Assembly: GCA_947179485.1 (NCBI GenBank)
Contig: OX359248.1
Span: 58,290,386-58,354,385 of the forward strand
Length of the DNA: 64,000 bases
From: Allacma fusca
Lineage: Eukaryota; Arthropoda; Collembola; Symphypleona; Sminthuridae
Direction: 5' to 3'
The translations under genes and the position numbers were made by a program. Shown piece by piece: positions 1 to 11,283 of the stretch (its first letter is position 1; every line of letters begins with the position of its first letter). The notes beneath the pieces are model-generated. The model was not told the DNA's origin and searched no databases. It worked only from the letters and a program-made list of their open reading frames with translations.

Positions 1-259
1 ATCTCTAAACTTTGGTTATACACTCGGGCAGGCTGCCTAAGCTCAATTCTCGAATTTGATATGAATCCATGAGTCATAGCCGGCAATCCCAAATATTGTA
101 CTGCACCCTACAGTCCCTTTCACTTTTGTTACTCGGCGTTTTGCCATAAATGCCAAGGCCTTTTCTCTTTTCCATACACTTGAATTTTGTCTCTTGAGGA
201 GGTTACTCTGCCCAATTCACTCCTGAATAAACTTTTACTACGGTTTTTATACTTTGTTG

Positions 260-792
260 AAATCAATTCATTTTACAAACCATTTCTTGATAAATCATCA
301 CAAAAAGCAACAGCGCAATTTGCAAATCATATGAGAACAGCGATGTTTGGCCCGGAAACGTTCCAAGCTCATCGCAAAAATTCATTTTAGAGGTGCAACG
401 ACGATTAAAAGCTAGTTGGGGAAAATGGATATCGGGTAAATACCTCTGCGTGGCCCGGAAACGTTCCAAGCTCAACCCAAAACTTCGTTTGGTATGTGCT
501 GGGACTGTTAACAGCAAGTTTTGTCAATTTTCTAATCAGGTAAATACAGCTCTGTATGGCGCGGGAACGTTCTAACGTCGACGGCAAACGTCGTTTGGGA
601 GGTGTTAGGACTATGAAAAGCAACTGCGCAATTTGGACATCATGTAAATACAGCGTTGTATGGCCTGGAAACGTTAAAAGCTCATCGTCAAAGTTTGTTT
701 GGAAGGTGTTTCGATGTTTAAAAGCAAGTTGGAGCAATTTGGGAATCAGGTGAATCCAGCTCCCTTTGGCCTGGGAACGTTCTAACCTAACC
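260..792 (+). repeat. ~105-bp diverged tandem repeat inside the 726-bp block (copy 1)
   Basis: A recurring GG(C)CC/CTGG(A)AACGTT motif lies at 349, 452, 558, 662 and 769, giving spacings of 103, 106, 104 and 107 bp. Between these anchors the units share AAAAGCAA, a GCAATTTG-like core, AATCAGGTAAATACAGC-like sequence, and a TTGTTTGGGAGGTGT-like stretch. An older, more diverged half unit precedes the first anchor. The units differ from each other far more than the seven whole-block copies do. The 105-bp amplification is therefore older than the spread of the 726-bp block through the array. The same sub-repeats lie at 2402-2934, 7445-7977, 9443-9975, 16229-16761, 28943-29475 and 35136-35668. Confidence 0.85.
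564..593 (+). other. Palindromic cluster in the 726-bp block
   Basis: A GAA-CG-TTC inverted pair (564-573) is followed by the perfect 8-bp palindrome CGTCGACG (576-583). An inverted repeat CGACG-GCAAA-CGTCG (579-593) overlaps it. A second GAA-CG-TTC pair lies at 775-784. These are visible dyads only. The nGAAnnTTCn arrangement resembles two units of a heat-shock element, but a functional element normally needs three or more, so I do not call a regulatory site. The cluster recurs at the same offset in the other six block copies. Confidence 0.45.
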
Positions 793-2208
793 TGACGTTT
801 AGGTCACTTGTCAAGGTGTTTGACGAACTCGTCCGAATCACTTTAAACTCTGTGAATACACACGGGCAGTCTGCTAAAGCTCAATTCTCGAATTTAAGAT
901 GCATCGAAAAACTAAACATGGGCGATGAAAATGAGATCAGGTTGCTATGGTCACTGTTTAACGTGTTTTTTGAGCTCATGCGTATCTCGTTAAACTTTGA
1001 TAATACACTCAGGCAGTCTTCCAAAGCTCAATTCTCGAATTTGAGATGAATTGAAAAACTTTGGAAAAAGCGATAAAAATGACGTGACGCTCAGGTCACT
1101 TTTTAACGTGTTTGCCGAACTCGTCCGAATCTCCTTAAACTTTGTTAATACACTCGGGCAGGCTGCCAAAGCTCAATTCTCGAATTTGAGATGAATCGAA
1201 AAACTTTAAACAGCGATTAAAATGAGGTCTCGTTGCTGTGGTCACTGTTTAACGCGTTTGCTAAGCTCGTCCGAATCTCTTTAAGCTATGGTAATACACT
1301 CGGGCTGGCTACCAAACCTCAATTCTCGAATTTGAGATGAATTGAAAAACTTTAAACAGCGATGAACATGGCGTGGCGTTTAGGACACTTTTTTAAAGGT
1401 GTTTGCCGAACTCGTCCGAATCTCCTCAAGTTTTGGGATTACACTCGGGCAATCTGCCAAAGATCAATTCTTGAATTTGATATAAATCGAGAAACTTAAA
1501 ACAGCGATGAAAATGAGGTCTCGTTGCTGTGGTCACTGTTTAACGTGTTTGCTAAGCTCGTCCAGATCTCTTCAAACTTTGGTTATACACTCGGGCAGGC
1601 TGCCCAAGCTCAATTCTCGAATTTGAGATGAATCGAAAAACTTCAAACATAGCGATGAACATGACGTGGCGTTTAGGACACTTTTTAAGGTGTTTGCCGA
1701 ACTCGTCCGAACCTCCTTTAACTTTGGCAATACACTCGTGCATTCTGCGAAAGCTTAATTCTCGATTTTGAGATGAATTGAAAAAGTTTTGAAAAAGCGA
1801 TGAAAATGACTTGACGCCCACCTCACTTTTTAAGATGTTTGACGAACTCGTCCGAATCTTCTTAAACTTTGGAAATGAACTCGGGCATGCTGCCAAACCA
1901 CAATTCTCGAATTTGAGATGAATCGAAAAACTGGAAAAAGCGATGAAAATGACTTGACGCCCACGTCACTTTTTAAGGTGTTTGCCGAACTCGTCCGAAT
2001 CTCCTCGTTTTGGGATTACACTCGGGCAATCTGCCAAAGCTCAATTCTCGAATTTGATATAAATCGAGAAACTTTAAACAGCGATGAAAATGAGGTCTCG
2101 TTGCTGTGGTCACTGTTTAACGTGTTTGCTAAGCTCGCCTGAATCTCTAAACTTTGGTTATACACTCGGGCAGGCTGCCTAAGCTCAATTCTCGAATTTG
2201 ATATGAAT
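793..2208 (+). repeat. Satellite segment of the block-bearing module, 2142-bp form
   Basis: Monomer starts read by eye: a truncated A monomer (793), b5 (898, GATGCATCG start and AGGTTGCTATGG core), an extra a2-like monomer (1044), b3 (1190), a5 (1336), b4 (1481), a6 (1627), a7 (1772), a short a7/a5 chimera here called a8 (1917, 141 bp), and a short b4 variant (2058, 142 bp). The next 726-bp block follows. The extra monomer at 1044-1189 is absent after the other blocks and accounts for the 2142- rather than 1998-bp spacing to block 2. The b5 monomer here has ACATGGGCGATGAAAATGAGAT where other copies have ACATAGCGATGCAAATGAGG. Confidence 0.85.
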
Positions 2209-2934
2209 CCATGAGTCATAGCTGGCAATCCCAAATATTGTACTGCACCCTACAGTCCCTTTCACTTTTGTTACTCGGCGTTTTGCCATAAATGCCAAGG
2301 CCTTTTCTCTTTTCCATACACTTGAATTTTGTCTCTTGAGGAGGTTACTCTGCCCAATTCACTCCTGAATAAACTTTTACTACGGTTTTTATACTTTGTT
2401 GAAATCAATTCATTTTACAAACCATTTCTTGATAAATCATCACAAAACGCAACAGCGCAATTTGCAAATCATATGAGAACAGCGATGTTTGGCCCGGAAA
2501 CGTTCCAAGCTCATCGCAAAAATTCATTTTAGAGGTGCAACGACGATTAAAAGCTAGTTGGGGAAAATGGATATCGGGTAAATACCTCTGCGTGGCCCGG
2601 AAACGTTCCAAGCTCAACCCAAAACTTCGTTTGGTATGTGCTGGGACTGTTAACAGCAAGTTGTGTCAATTTTCTAATCAGGTAAATACAGCTCTGTATG
2701 GCGCGGGAACGTTCTAACGTCGACGGCAAACGTCGTTTGGGAGGTGTAAGGACTTTGAAAAGCAACTGCGCAATTTGGACATCATGTAAATACAGCGTTG
2801 TATGGCCTGGAAACGTTAAAAGCTCATCGTCAAAGTTTGTTTGGAAGGTGTTTCGATGTTTAAAAGCAAGTTGGAGCAATTTGGGAATCAGGTGAATCCA
2901 GCTCCCTTTGGCCTGGGAACGTTCTAACCTCACC
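2209..2934 (+). repeat. 726-bp non-satellite block, copy 2
   Basis: Colinear with the block at 67-792 at an offset of 2142 bp with no net indel. Distinguishing bases: AGCTGGC instead of AGCCGGC near the left end, CAAAACGCAAC instead of CAAAAAGCAAC, A at the site equivalent to 479, G at the site equivalent to 521, and GTAAGGACTTTG where others read GTTAGGACTAT. It is the most divergent of the seven copies by eye but still very close. Flanks are the same as for copies 1 and 3-5. Confidence 0.9.
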
Positions 2935-3913
2935 TGACGTTTAGGTCACTTGTCAAGGTGTTTGACGAACTCGTCCGAATCACTTTAAACTCTGTGAATA
3001 CACACGGGCAGTCTGCTAAAGCTCAATTCTCGAATTTAAGATGCATCGAAAAACTAAACATAGCGATGCAAATGAGGTCAGGTTGCTATGGTCACTGTTT
3101 AACGTGTTTTCTGAGCTCATCCGTATCTCGTTAAACTTTGATAATACACTCGGGCAGTCTTCCAAAGCTCAATTCTCGAATTTGAGATGAATCGAAAAAC
3201 TTTAAACAGCGATTAAAATGAGGTCTCGTTGCTGTGGTCACTGTTTAACGCGTTTGCTAAGCTCGTCCGAATCTCTTTAAGCTATGGTAATACACTCGGG
3301 CTGGCTACCAAACCTGAATTCTCGATTTTGAGATGAATTGAAAAACTTTAACCATAGCGATGAACATGGCGTGGCGTTTAGGACACTTTTTTAAAGGTGT
3401 TTGCCGAACTCGTCCGAATCTCCTCAAGTTTTGGGATTACACTCGGGCAATCTGCCAAAGATCAATTCTTGAATTTGATATAAATCGAGAAACTTAAAAC
3501 AGCGATGAAAATGAGGTCTCGTTGCTGTGGTCACTGTTTAACGTGTTTGCTAAGCTCGTCCAGATCTCTTCAAACTTTGGTAATACACTCGGGCAGGCTG
3601 CCCAAGCTCAATTCTCGAATTTGAGATGAATCGAAAAACTTCAAACATAGCGATGAACATGAGGTGGCGTTTAGGACACTTTTTAAGGTGTTTGCCGAAC
3701 TCGTCCGAACCTCCTTTAACTTTGGCAATACACTCGTGCATTCTGCGAAAGCTTAATTCTCGATTTTGAGATGAATTGAAAAACGTTTGACAAATCGATG
3801 AAAATGACTTGACGCCCACCTCACTTTTTAAGATGTTTGACGAACTCGTCCGAATCTTCTTAAACTTTGGAAATAAACTCGGGCATTCTGCCAAAGCACA
3901 ATTCTCGAATTTG
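2935..3913 (+). repeat. Right-flank satellite segment of block 2 (seven monomers)
   Basis: Order: truncated A monomer, b5, b3, a5, b4, a6, a7. At 3914 the array passes into a canonical 11-mer that starts with b1. Monomer a8 of the block module and b1 both open with AATCGAAAAACTGG, so the 11-mers sit neatly between a7 and a8. Confidence 0.8.
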
Positions 3914-5509
3914 AGATGAATCGAAAAACTGGAAAAAGCGATTAAAATGAGGTCTCGTTGCTGTGGTCACTGTTTAACGCGTTTGCTAAGCTCATCCGAA
4001 TCTCGTTAAACTTTGACAATACACTCAGGCAGTCTTCCAAAGATCAATTCTCGAATTTGAGATGAATTGAAAAACTTTAAACATAGCGATGAACATGACA
4101 AGGCGTTTAGGACACTTTTTAAGGTGTTTGCCGAATTTGTCCGAACCTCCTTTAACTTTGGCAATACACTCGGGCATTCTGCGAAAGCTCAATTCTCGAA
4201 TTTGAGATGAATTAAAGAACTGGAAAAAGCGATGAAAATGACGTGACGCTCAGGTCACGTTTTAACGTGTTTGCCGAACTCGTCCGATTCTCCTTAAACT
4301 TTGGTAATACACTCAGGCAGGCTGCCAAAGCTGAATTCTCGAATTTGAGATGAATTGAAGAACTTTAGACAGCGATGAAAATGAGGTCTCGTTGCTGTGG
4401 TCACTGTTTAACGCGTTTGCTAAGCTCGTCCGAATCTCTTTAAGCTATGGTAATACATTTGGGCAGGCTGCCAAGGCTCAATTCTCGAACTTATGATGAA
4501 TTGAAAAACTTTGGAAAAGGCGATGAAAATGACGTGACGCTCAGGTCACTTTTTAAGGTGTTTGACGAACTCTTCCGAATCTCCTTAAACTTTGGTAATA
4601 CACTCGGGCAGTCTGCCAAAGCTCTTCTCAAATTTGGGATGAATTGAAATTTTTTGAAAAAAGCGATGAAAATGACGTGACGCTCAGGTCACTTTTTAAG
4701 GTGTTTGCCGAACTCGTCCGAATCTTCTTAAACTTTGGTAATACACTCGGGCAGGCTGCCAAAGGTCAATTCTCGAATTTGAGATGAATCGAAAAACTTT
4801 AAACAGCGATGAAAATGAGGTCTCGTTGCTGTGGTCACTGTTTAACGCGTTTGCTAAGCTCGTCCGAATCTCTTTAAGCTATGGTAATACACTCGGGCTG
4901 GCTACCAAACCTCAATTCTCGAATTTGAGATGAATTGAAAAACTTTAAACAGCGATGAACATGGCGTGGCGTTTAGGACACTTTTTTAAAGGTGTTTGCC
5001 GAACTCGTCCGAATCTCCTCAAGTTTTGGGATTACACTCGGGCAATCTGCCAAAGATCAATTCTTGAATTTGATATAAATCGAGAAACTTAAAACAGCGA
5101 TGAAAATGAGGTCTCGTTGCTGTGGTCACTGTTTAACGTGTTTGCTAAGCTCGTCCAGATCTCTTCAAACTTTGGTAATACACTCGGGCAGGCTGCCCAA
5201 GCTCAATTCTCGAATTTGAGATGAATCGAAAAACTTCAAACATAGCGATGAACATGAGGTGGCGTTTAGGACACTTTTTAAGGTGTTTGCCGAACTCGTC
5301 CGAACCTCCTTTAACTTTGGCAATACACTCGTGCATTCTGCGAAAGCTTAATTCTCGATTTTGAGATGAATTGAAAAACGTTTGACAAATCGATGAAAAT
5401 GACTTGACGCCCACCTCACTTTTTAAGATGTTTGACGAACTCGTCCGAATCTTCTTAAACTTTGGAAATAAACTCGGGCATTCTGCCAAAGCACAATTCT
5501 CGAATTTGA
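3914..5509 (+). repeat. Canonical 11-monomer higher-order repeat, 1596 bp
   Basis: Order b1-a1-a2-b2-a3-a4-b3-a5-b4-a6-a7. It is the same order and almost the same sequence as the three tandem copies at 10956-15743. B-type monomers occupy positions 1, 4, 7 and 9 of the eleven. Confidence 0.85.
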
Positions 5510-6959
5510 GATGAATCGAAAAACTGGAAAAAGCGATTAAAATGAGGTCTCGTTGCTGTGGTCACTGTTTAACGCGTTTGCTAAGCTCATCCGAATCTCG
5601 TTAAACTTTGACAATACACTCAGGCAGTCTTCCAAAGATCAAATCTCGAATTTGAGATGAATTAAAGAACTGGAAAAAGCGATGAAAATGACGTGACGCT
5701 CAGGTCACTTTTTAACGTGTTTGCCGAACTCGTCCGAATCTCCTTAAACTTTGGTAATACACTCAGGCAGGCTGCCAAAGCTGAATTCTCGAATTTGAGA
5801 TGAATTGAAGAACTTTAGACAGCGATGAAAATGAGGTCTCGTTGCTGTGGTCACTGTTTAACGCGTTTGCTAAGCTCGTCCGAATCTCTTTAAGCTATGG
5901 TAATACATTTGGGCGGTCTGCCAACGCTCAATTCTCGAATTTATGATGAATTGAAAAACTTTGGAAAAGGCGATGAAAATGACGTGACGCTCAGGTCACT
6001 TTTTAAGGTGTTTGACGAACTCTTCCGAATCTCCTTAAACTTTGGTAATACACTCGGGCAGTCTGCCAAAGCTCTTCTCAAATTTGGGATGAATTGAAAT
6101 TTTTTGAAAAAAGCGATGAAAATGACGTGACGCTCAGGTCACTTTTTAAGGTGTTTGCCGAACTCGTCCGAATCTCCTTAAACTTTGGTAATACAATCGG
6201 GCAGGCTGCCAAAGCTCAATTCTCGAATTTGAGATGAATCGAAAAACTTTAAACAGCGATTAAAATGAGGTCTCGTTGCTGTGGTCACTGTTTAACGCGT
6301 TTGCTAAGCTCGTCCGAATCTCTTAAAGCTATGGTAATACACTCGGGCTGGCTACCAAACCTCAATTCTCGAATTTGAGATGAATTGAAAAACTTTAAAC
6401 AGCGATGAACATGGCGTGGCGTTTAGGACACTTTTTTAAAGGTGTTTGCCGAACTCGTCCGAATCTCCTCAAGTTTTGGGATTACACTCGGGCAATCTGC
6501 CAAAGATCAATTCTTGAATTTGATATAAATCGAAAAACTTTAAACAGCGATGAAAATGAGGTCTCGTTGCTGTGGTCACTGTTTAACGTGTTTGCTAAGC
6601 TCGTCCAGATCTCTTCAAACTTTGGTTATACACTCGGGCAGGCTGCCCAAGCTCAATTCTCGAATTTGAGATGAATCGAAAAACTTCAAACATAGCGATG
6701 AACATGACGTGGCGTTTAGGACACTTTTTAAGGTGTTTGCCGAACTCGTCCGAACCTCCTTTAACTTTGGCAATACACTCGTGCATTCTGCGAAAGCTTA
6801 ATTCTCGATTTTGAGATGAATTGAAAAAGTTTTGAAAAAGCGATGAAAATGACTTGACGCCCACCTCACTTTTTAAGATGTTTGACGAACTCGTCCGAAT
6901 CTTCTTAAACTTTGGAAATGAACTCGGGCATGCTGCCAAAGCACAATTCTCGAATTTGA
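5510..6959 (+). repeat. 10-monomer deletion form of the higher-order repeat, 1450 bp
   Basis: This unit opens with b1 (5510) but goes straight to a2 (GATGAATTAAAGAACTGG), so a1 is missing. Otherwise it follows the 11-mer order to a7. The length is one monomer less than the canonical unit, as expected from unequal exchange between neighbouring A monomers. Confidence 0.8.
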
Positions 6960-7251
6960 GATGAATCGAAAAACTGGAAAAAGCGATGAAAATGACTTGA
7001 CGCCCACGTCACTTTTTAAGGTGTTTGCCGAACTCGTCCGAATCTCCTCGTTTTGGGATTACACTCGGGCAATCTGCCAAAGCTCAATTCTCGAATTTGA
7101 TATAAATCGAGAAACTTTAAACAGCGATGAAAATGAGGTCTCGTTGCTGTGGTCACTGTTTAACGTGTTTGCTAAGCTCGCCTGAATCTCTAAACTTTGG
7201 TTATACACTCGGGCAGGCTGCCTAAGCTCAATTCTCGAATTTGATATGAAT
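6960..7251 (+). repeat. Left-flank monomers of block 3 (a8 and short b4)
   Basis: Two short monomers precede blocks 2, 3, 4 and 5, here at 6960-7251 and also at 1917-2208, 8958-9249 and 15744-16035. The a8 monomer begins like a7 (GACTTGACGCCCACGTCAC) and switches to an a5-like CTCCTCGTTTTGGGATTAC with a 4-5 bp deletion. The b4 variant reads GCTCGCCTGAATCTCTAAAC, with a small deletion. Confidence 0.8.
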
Positions 7252-7977
7252 CCATGAGTCATAGCCGGCAATCCCAAATATTGTACTGCACCCTACAGTC
7301 CCTTTCACTTTTGTTACTCGGCGTTTTGCCATAAATGCCAAGGCCTTTTCTCTTTTCCATACACTTGAATTTTGTCTCTTGAGGAGGTTACTCTGCCCAA
7401 TTCACTCCTGAATAAACTTTTACTACGGTTTTTATACTTTGTTGAAATCAATTCATTTTACAAACCATTTCTTGATAAATCATCACAAAAAGCAACAGCG
7501 CAATTTGCAAATCATATGAGAACAGCGATGTTTGGCCCGGAAACGTTCCAAGCTCATCGCAAAAATTCATTTTAGAGGTGCAACGACGATTAAAAGCTAG
7601 TTGGGGAAAATGGATATCGGGTAAATACCTCTGCGTGGCCCGGAAACGTTCCAAGCTCAACCCGAAACTTCGTTTGGTATGTGCTGGGACTGTTAACAGC
7701 AAGTTTTGTCAATTTTCTAATCAGGTAAATACAGCTCTGTATGGCGCGGGAACGTTCTAACGTCGACGGCAAACGTCGTTTGGGAGGTGTTAGGACTATG
7801 AAAAGCAACTGCGCAATTTGGACATCATGTAAATACAGCGTTGTATGGCCTGGAAACGTTAAAAGCTCATCGTCAAAGTTTGTTTGGAAGGTGTTTCGAT
7901 GTTTAAAAGCAAGTTAGAGCAATTTGGGAATCAGGTGAATCCAGCTCCCTTTGGCCTGGGAACGTTCTAACCTCACC
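7252..7977 (+). repeat. 726-bp non-satellite block, copy 3
   Basis: Colinear with copy 1 at an offset of 7185 bp. G at the site equivalent to 479 and T at the site equivalent to 521, as in copy 4. A private A (GCAAGTTAGAGCAA rather than GCAAGTTGGAGCAA) lies near the right end. Together with the following monomers it forms the cleanest example of the 1998-bp module (7252-9249). Confidence 0.9.
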
Positions 7978-9249
7978 TGACGTTTAGGTCACTTGTCAAG
8001 GTGTTTGACGAACTCGTCCGAATCACTTTAAACTCTGTGAATACACACGGGCAGTCTGCTAAAGCTCAATTCTCGAATTTAAGATGCATCGAAAAACTAA
8101 ACATAGCGATGCAAATGAGGTCAGGTTGCTATGGTCACTGTTTAACGTGTTTTCTGAGCTCATCCGTATCTCGTTAAACTTTGATAATACACTCGGGCAG
8201 TCTTCCAAAGCTCAATTCTCGAATTTGAGATGAATCGAAAAACTTTAAACAGCGATTAAAATGAGGTCTCGTTGCTGTGGTCACTGTTTAACGCGTTTGC
8301 TAAGCTCGTCCGAATCTCTTTAAGCTATGGTAATACACTCGGGCTGGCTACCAAACCTCAATTCTCGATTTTGAGATGAATTGAAAAACTTTAACCATAG
8401 CGATGAACATGGCGTGGCGTTTAGGACACTTTTTTAAAGGTGTTTGCCGAACTCGTCCGAATCTCCTCAAGTTTTGGGATTACACTCGGGCAATCTGCCA
8501 AAGATCAATTCTTGAATTTGATATAAATCGAGAAACTTAAAACAGCGATGAAAATGAGGTCTCGTTGCTGTGGTCACTGTTTAACGTGTTTGCTAAGCTC
8601 GTCCAGATCTCTTCAAACTTTGGTAATACACTCGGGCAGGCTGCTTAAGCTCAATTCTCGAATTTGAGATGAATCGAAAAACTTCAAACATAGCGATGAA
8701 CAGGAGGTGGCGTTTAGGACACTTTTTAAGGTGTTTGCCGAACTCGTCCGAACCTCCTTTAACTTTGGCAATACACTCGTGCATTCTGCGAAAGCTTAAT
8801 TCTCGATTTTGAGATGAATTGAAAAACGTTTGACAAATCGATGAAAATGACTTGACGCCCACCTCACTTTTTAAGATGTTTGACGAACTCGTCCGAATCT
8901 TCTTAAACTTTGGAAATAAACTCGGGCATTCTGCCAAAGCACAATTCTCGAATTTGAGATGAATCGAAAAACTGGAAAAAGCGATGAAAATGACTTGACG
9001 CCCACGTCACTTTTTAAGGTGTTTGCCGAACTCGTCCGAATCTCCTCGTTTTGGGATTACACTCGGGCAATCTGCCAAAGCTCAATTCTCGAATTTGATA
9101 TAAATCGAGAAACTTTAAACAGCGATGAAAATGAGGTCTCGTTGCTGTGGTCACTGTTTAACGTGTTTGCTAAGCTCGCCTGAATCTCTAAACTTTGGTT
9201 ATACACTCGGGCAGGCTGCCTAAGCTCAATTCTCGAATTTGATATGAAT
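7978..9249 (+). repeat. Satellite part of the 1998-bp block-bearing module
   Basis: Order: truncated A, b5, b3, a5, b4, a6, a7, a8 (8958), short b4, running directly into block 4. No 11-mer is inserted here, so 7252-9249 defines the minimal module: 726 bp of block plus nine satellite monomers. One a6 variant reads GATGAACAGGAGG instead of GATGAACATGAGG; this is shared with the segment after block 4. Confidence 0.85.
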
Positions 9250-9975
9250 CCATGAGTCATAGCCGGCAATCCCAAATATTGTACTGCACCCTACAGTCCC
9301 TTTCACTTTTGTTACTCGGCGTTTTGCCATAAATGCCAAGGCCTTTTCTCTTTTCCATACACTTGAATTTTGTCTCTTGAGGAGGTTACTCTGCCCAATT
9401 CACTCCTGAATAAACTTTTACTACGGTTTTTATACTTTGTTGAAATCAATTCATTTTACAAACCATTTCTTGATAAATCATCACAAAAAGCAACAGCGCA
9501 ATTTGCAAATCATATGAGAACAGCGATGTTTGGCCCGGAAACGTTCCAAGCTCATCGCAAAAATTCATTTTAGAGGTGCAACGACGATTAAAAGCTAGTT
9601 GGGGAAAATGGATATCGGGTAAATACCTCTGCGTGGCCCGGAAACGTTCCAAGCTCAACCCGAAACTTCGTTTGGTATGTGCTGGGACTGTTAACAGCAA
9701 GTTTTGTCAATTTTCTAATCAGGTAAATACAGCTCTGTATGGCGCGGGAACGTTCTAACGTCGACGGCAAACGTCGTTTGGGAGGTGTTAGGACTATGAA
9801 AAGCAACTGCGCAATTTGGACATCATGTAAATACAGCGTTGTATGGCCTGGAAACGTTAAAAGCTCATCGTCAAAGTTTGTTTGGAAGGTGTTTCGATGT
9901 TTAAAAGCAAGTTGGAGCAATTTGGGAATCAGGTGAATCCAGCTCCCTTTGGCCTGGGAACGTTCTAACCTCACC
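9250..9975 (+). repeat. 726-bp non-satellite block, copy 4
   Basis: Colinear with copy 1 at an offset of 9183 bp. It shares G/T at the sites equivalent to 479/521 with copy 3. By eye I see no private change, so it is close to a consensus of the family. Confidence 0.9.
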
Positions 9976-10955
9976 TGACGTTTAGGTCACTTGTCAAGGT
10001 GTTTGACGAACTCGTCCGAATCACTTTAAACTCTGTGAATACACACGGGCAGTCTGCTAAAGCTCAATTCTCGAATTTAAGATGCATCGAAAAACTAAAC
10101 ATAGCGATGCAAATGAGGTCAGGTTGCTATGGTCACTGTTTAACGTGTTTTCTGAGCTCATCCGTATCTCGTTAAACTTTGATAATACACTCGGGCAGTC
10201 TTCCAAAGCTCAATTCTCGAATTTGAGATGAATCGAAAAACTTTAAACAGCGATTAAAATGAGGTCTCGTTGCTGTGGTCACTGTTTAACGCGTTTGCTA
10301 AGCTCGTCCGAATCTCTTTAAGCTATGGTAATACACTCGGGCTGGCTACCAAACCTCAATTCTCGATTTTGAGATGAATTGAAAAACTTTAACCATAGCG
10401 ATGAACATGGCGTGGCGTTTAGGACACTTTTTTAAAGGTGTTTGCCGAACTCGTCCGAATCTCCTCAAGTTTTGGGATTACACTCGGGCAATCTGCCAAA
10501 GATCAATTCTTGAATTTGATATAAATCGAGAAACTTAAAACAGCGATGAAAATGAGGTCTCGTTGCTGTGGTCACTGTTTAACGTGTTTGCTAAGCTCGT
10601 CCAGATCTCTTCAAACTTTGGTAATACACTCGGGCAGGCTGCCCAAGCTCAATTCTCGAATTTGAGATGAATCGAAAAACTTCAAACATAGCGATGAACA
10701 GGAGGTGGCGTTTAGGACACTTTTTAAGGTGTTTGCCGAACTCGTCCGAACCTCCTTTAACTTTGGCAATACACTCGTGCATTCTGCGAAAGCTTAATTC
10801 TCGATTTTGAGATGAATTGAAAAACGTTTGACAAATCGATGAAAATGACTTGACGCCCACCTCACTTTTTAAGATGTTTGACGAACTCGTCCGAATCTTC
10901 TTAAACTTTGGAAATAAACTCGGGCATTCTGCCAAAGCACAATTCTCGAATTTGA
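9976..10955 (+). repeat. Right-flank satellite segment of block 4
   Basis: Seven monomers in the order truncated A, b5, b3, a5, b4, a6, a7, matching the segments after blocks 2 and 3. The a6 monomer carries the GATGAACAGGAGG variant also found after block 3, so these two modules arose from one another recently. Confidence 0.8.
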
Positions 10956-11089
10956 GATGAATCGAAAAACTGGAAAAAGCGATTAAAATGAGGTCTCGTT
11001 GCTGTGGTCACTGTTTAACGCGTTTGCTAAGCTCATCCGAATCTCGTTAAACTTTGACAATACACTCAGGCAGTCTTCCAAAGATCAAA

Positions 11090-11103
11090 TCTCGAATTTG
11101 AGA
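11090..11103. other. Near-palindromic box at the monomer junction (example)
   Basis: TCTCGAATTTGAGA spans the boundary between consecutive monomers. It is a dyad with TCTC/GAGA arms around AATT and one unpaired position (G against T). Nearly every monomer junction carries this box or a one-to-three base variant, for example CTTCTCAAATTTGGGA at the end of a3 and CTCGATTTTGAGA at the end of a6. It is the most regular short motif in the array, recurring every ~145 bp. Confidence 0.7.
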
Positions 11104-11283
11104 TGAATTGAAAAACTTTAAACATAGCGATGAACATGACAAGGCGTTTAGGACACTTTTTAAGGTGTTTGCCGAATTTGTCCGAACCTCCTTTAACTTT
11201 GGCAATACACTCGGGCATTCTGCGAAAGCTCAATTCTCGAATTTGAGATGAATTAAAGAACTGGAAAAAGCGATGAAAATGAC

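Larger units (their letters stand above)
67..792 (+). repeat. 726-bp non-satellite block, copy 1
   Basis: This sequence shows no satellite monomer structure. It begins just after a monomer start (GATATGAAT) at CCATGAGTCATAGCC and ends at GGGAACGTTCTAACC, after which an A-type monomer resumes near its GACGTTTAGGTCACT part. The first ~40 bp of that A monomer are therefore replaced. The left ~190 bp (67-260) are single-copy within the block. The rest (260-792) is a diverged ~105-bp tandem repeat. Copy-specific bases by eye: A at 479, T at 521, and CCTAACC rather than CCTCACC at the right end. No terminal inverted repeats, target-site duplication or protein similarity is recognisable. Its short overlapping open frames on both strands look incidental. 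Origin unknown: it may be captured flanking DNA or a remnant of another satellite. Confidence 0.9.

Noticed and set aside
341-350. Ten-base AACAGCGATG match between the 726-bp block and satellite monomers, suggesting common origin
   Set aside because: The other ~105-bp units do not share it and no longer similarity surrounds it, so chance or minor conversion is more likely.
480-505. Possible CENP-B box near CTTCGTTTGG in the 726-bp block
   Set aside because: The TTCG start is present, but the downstream A and CGGG positions of the conserved core do not match.
564-573. Heat-shock-element-like GAA-CG-TTC in the 726-bp block
   Set aside because: Only two of the usual three or more alternating units are present, and the match is short enough to arise from a palindromic repeat unit by chance.
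67-792. Interpretation of the block as an intact transposable element
   Set aside because: No terminal inverted or direct repeats, no target-site duplication, no poly-A tail and no coding capacity are visible. All copies share one right junction.
1552-1896. Recurrent minus-strand open frame of up to 114 codons spanning a6-a7 monomers, seen in some twenty places
   Set aside because: It exists only because the same monomers are copied. It spans two monomers of non-triplet length, varies with each monomer rearrangement, has no recognisable domain, and overlaps the junction boxes.
2547-2933. 128-codon minus-strand open frame inside the 726-bp block, with a repeated ELxTFPGH-like motif
   Set aside because: The motif is the translation of the ~105-bp DNA repeat. 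The frame overlaps plus-strand frames of similar length, is interrupted in some block copies, and matches no family I know.
4447-4647. Plus-strand open frame of 65-66 codons starting in the b2 tail and running through a3, repeated over forty times
   Set aside because: It follows the b2-a3 monomer pair and ends at the same place in every copy. It is satellite sequence read in frame, with no start context, no domain and no sign of codon-level constraint.
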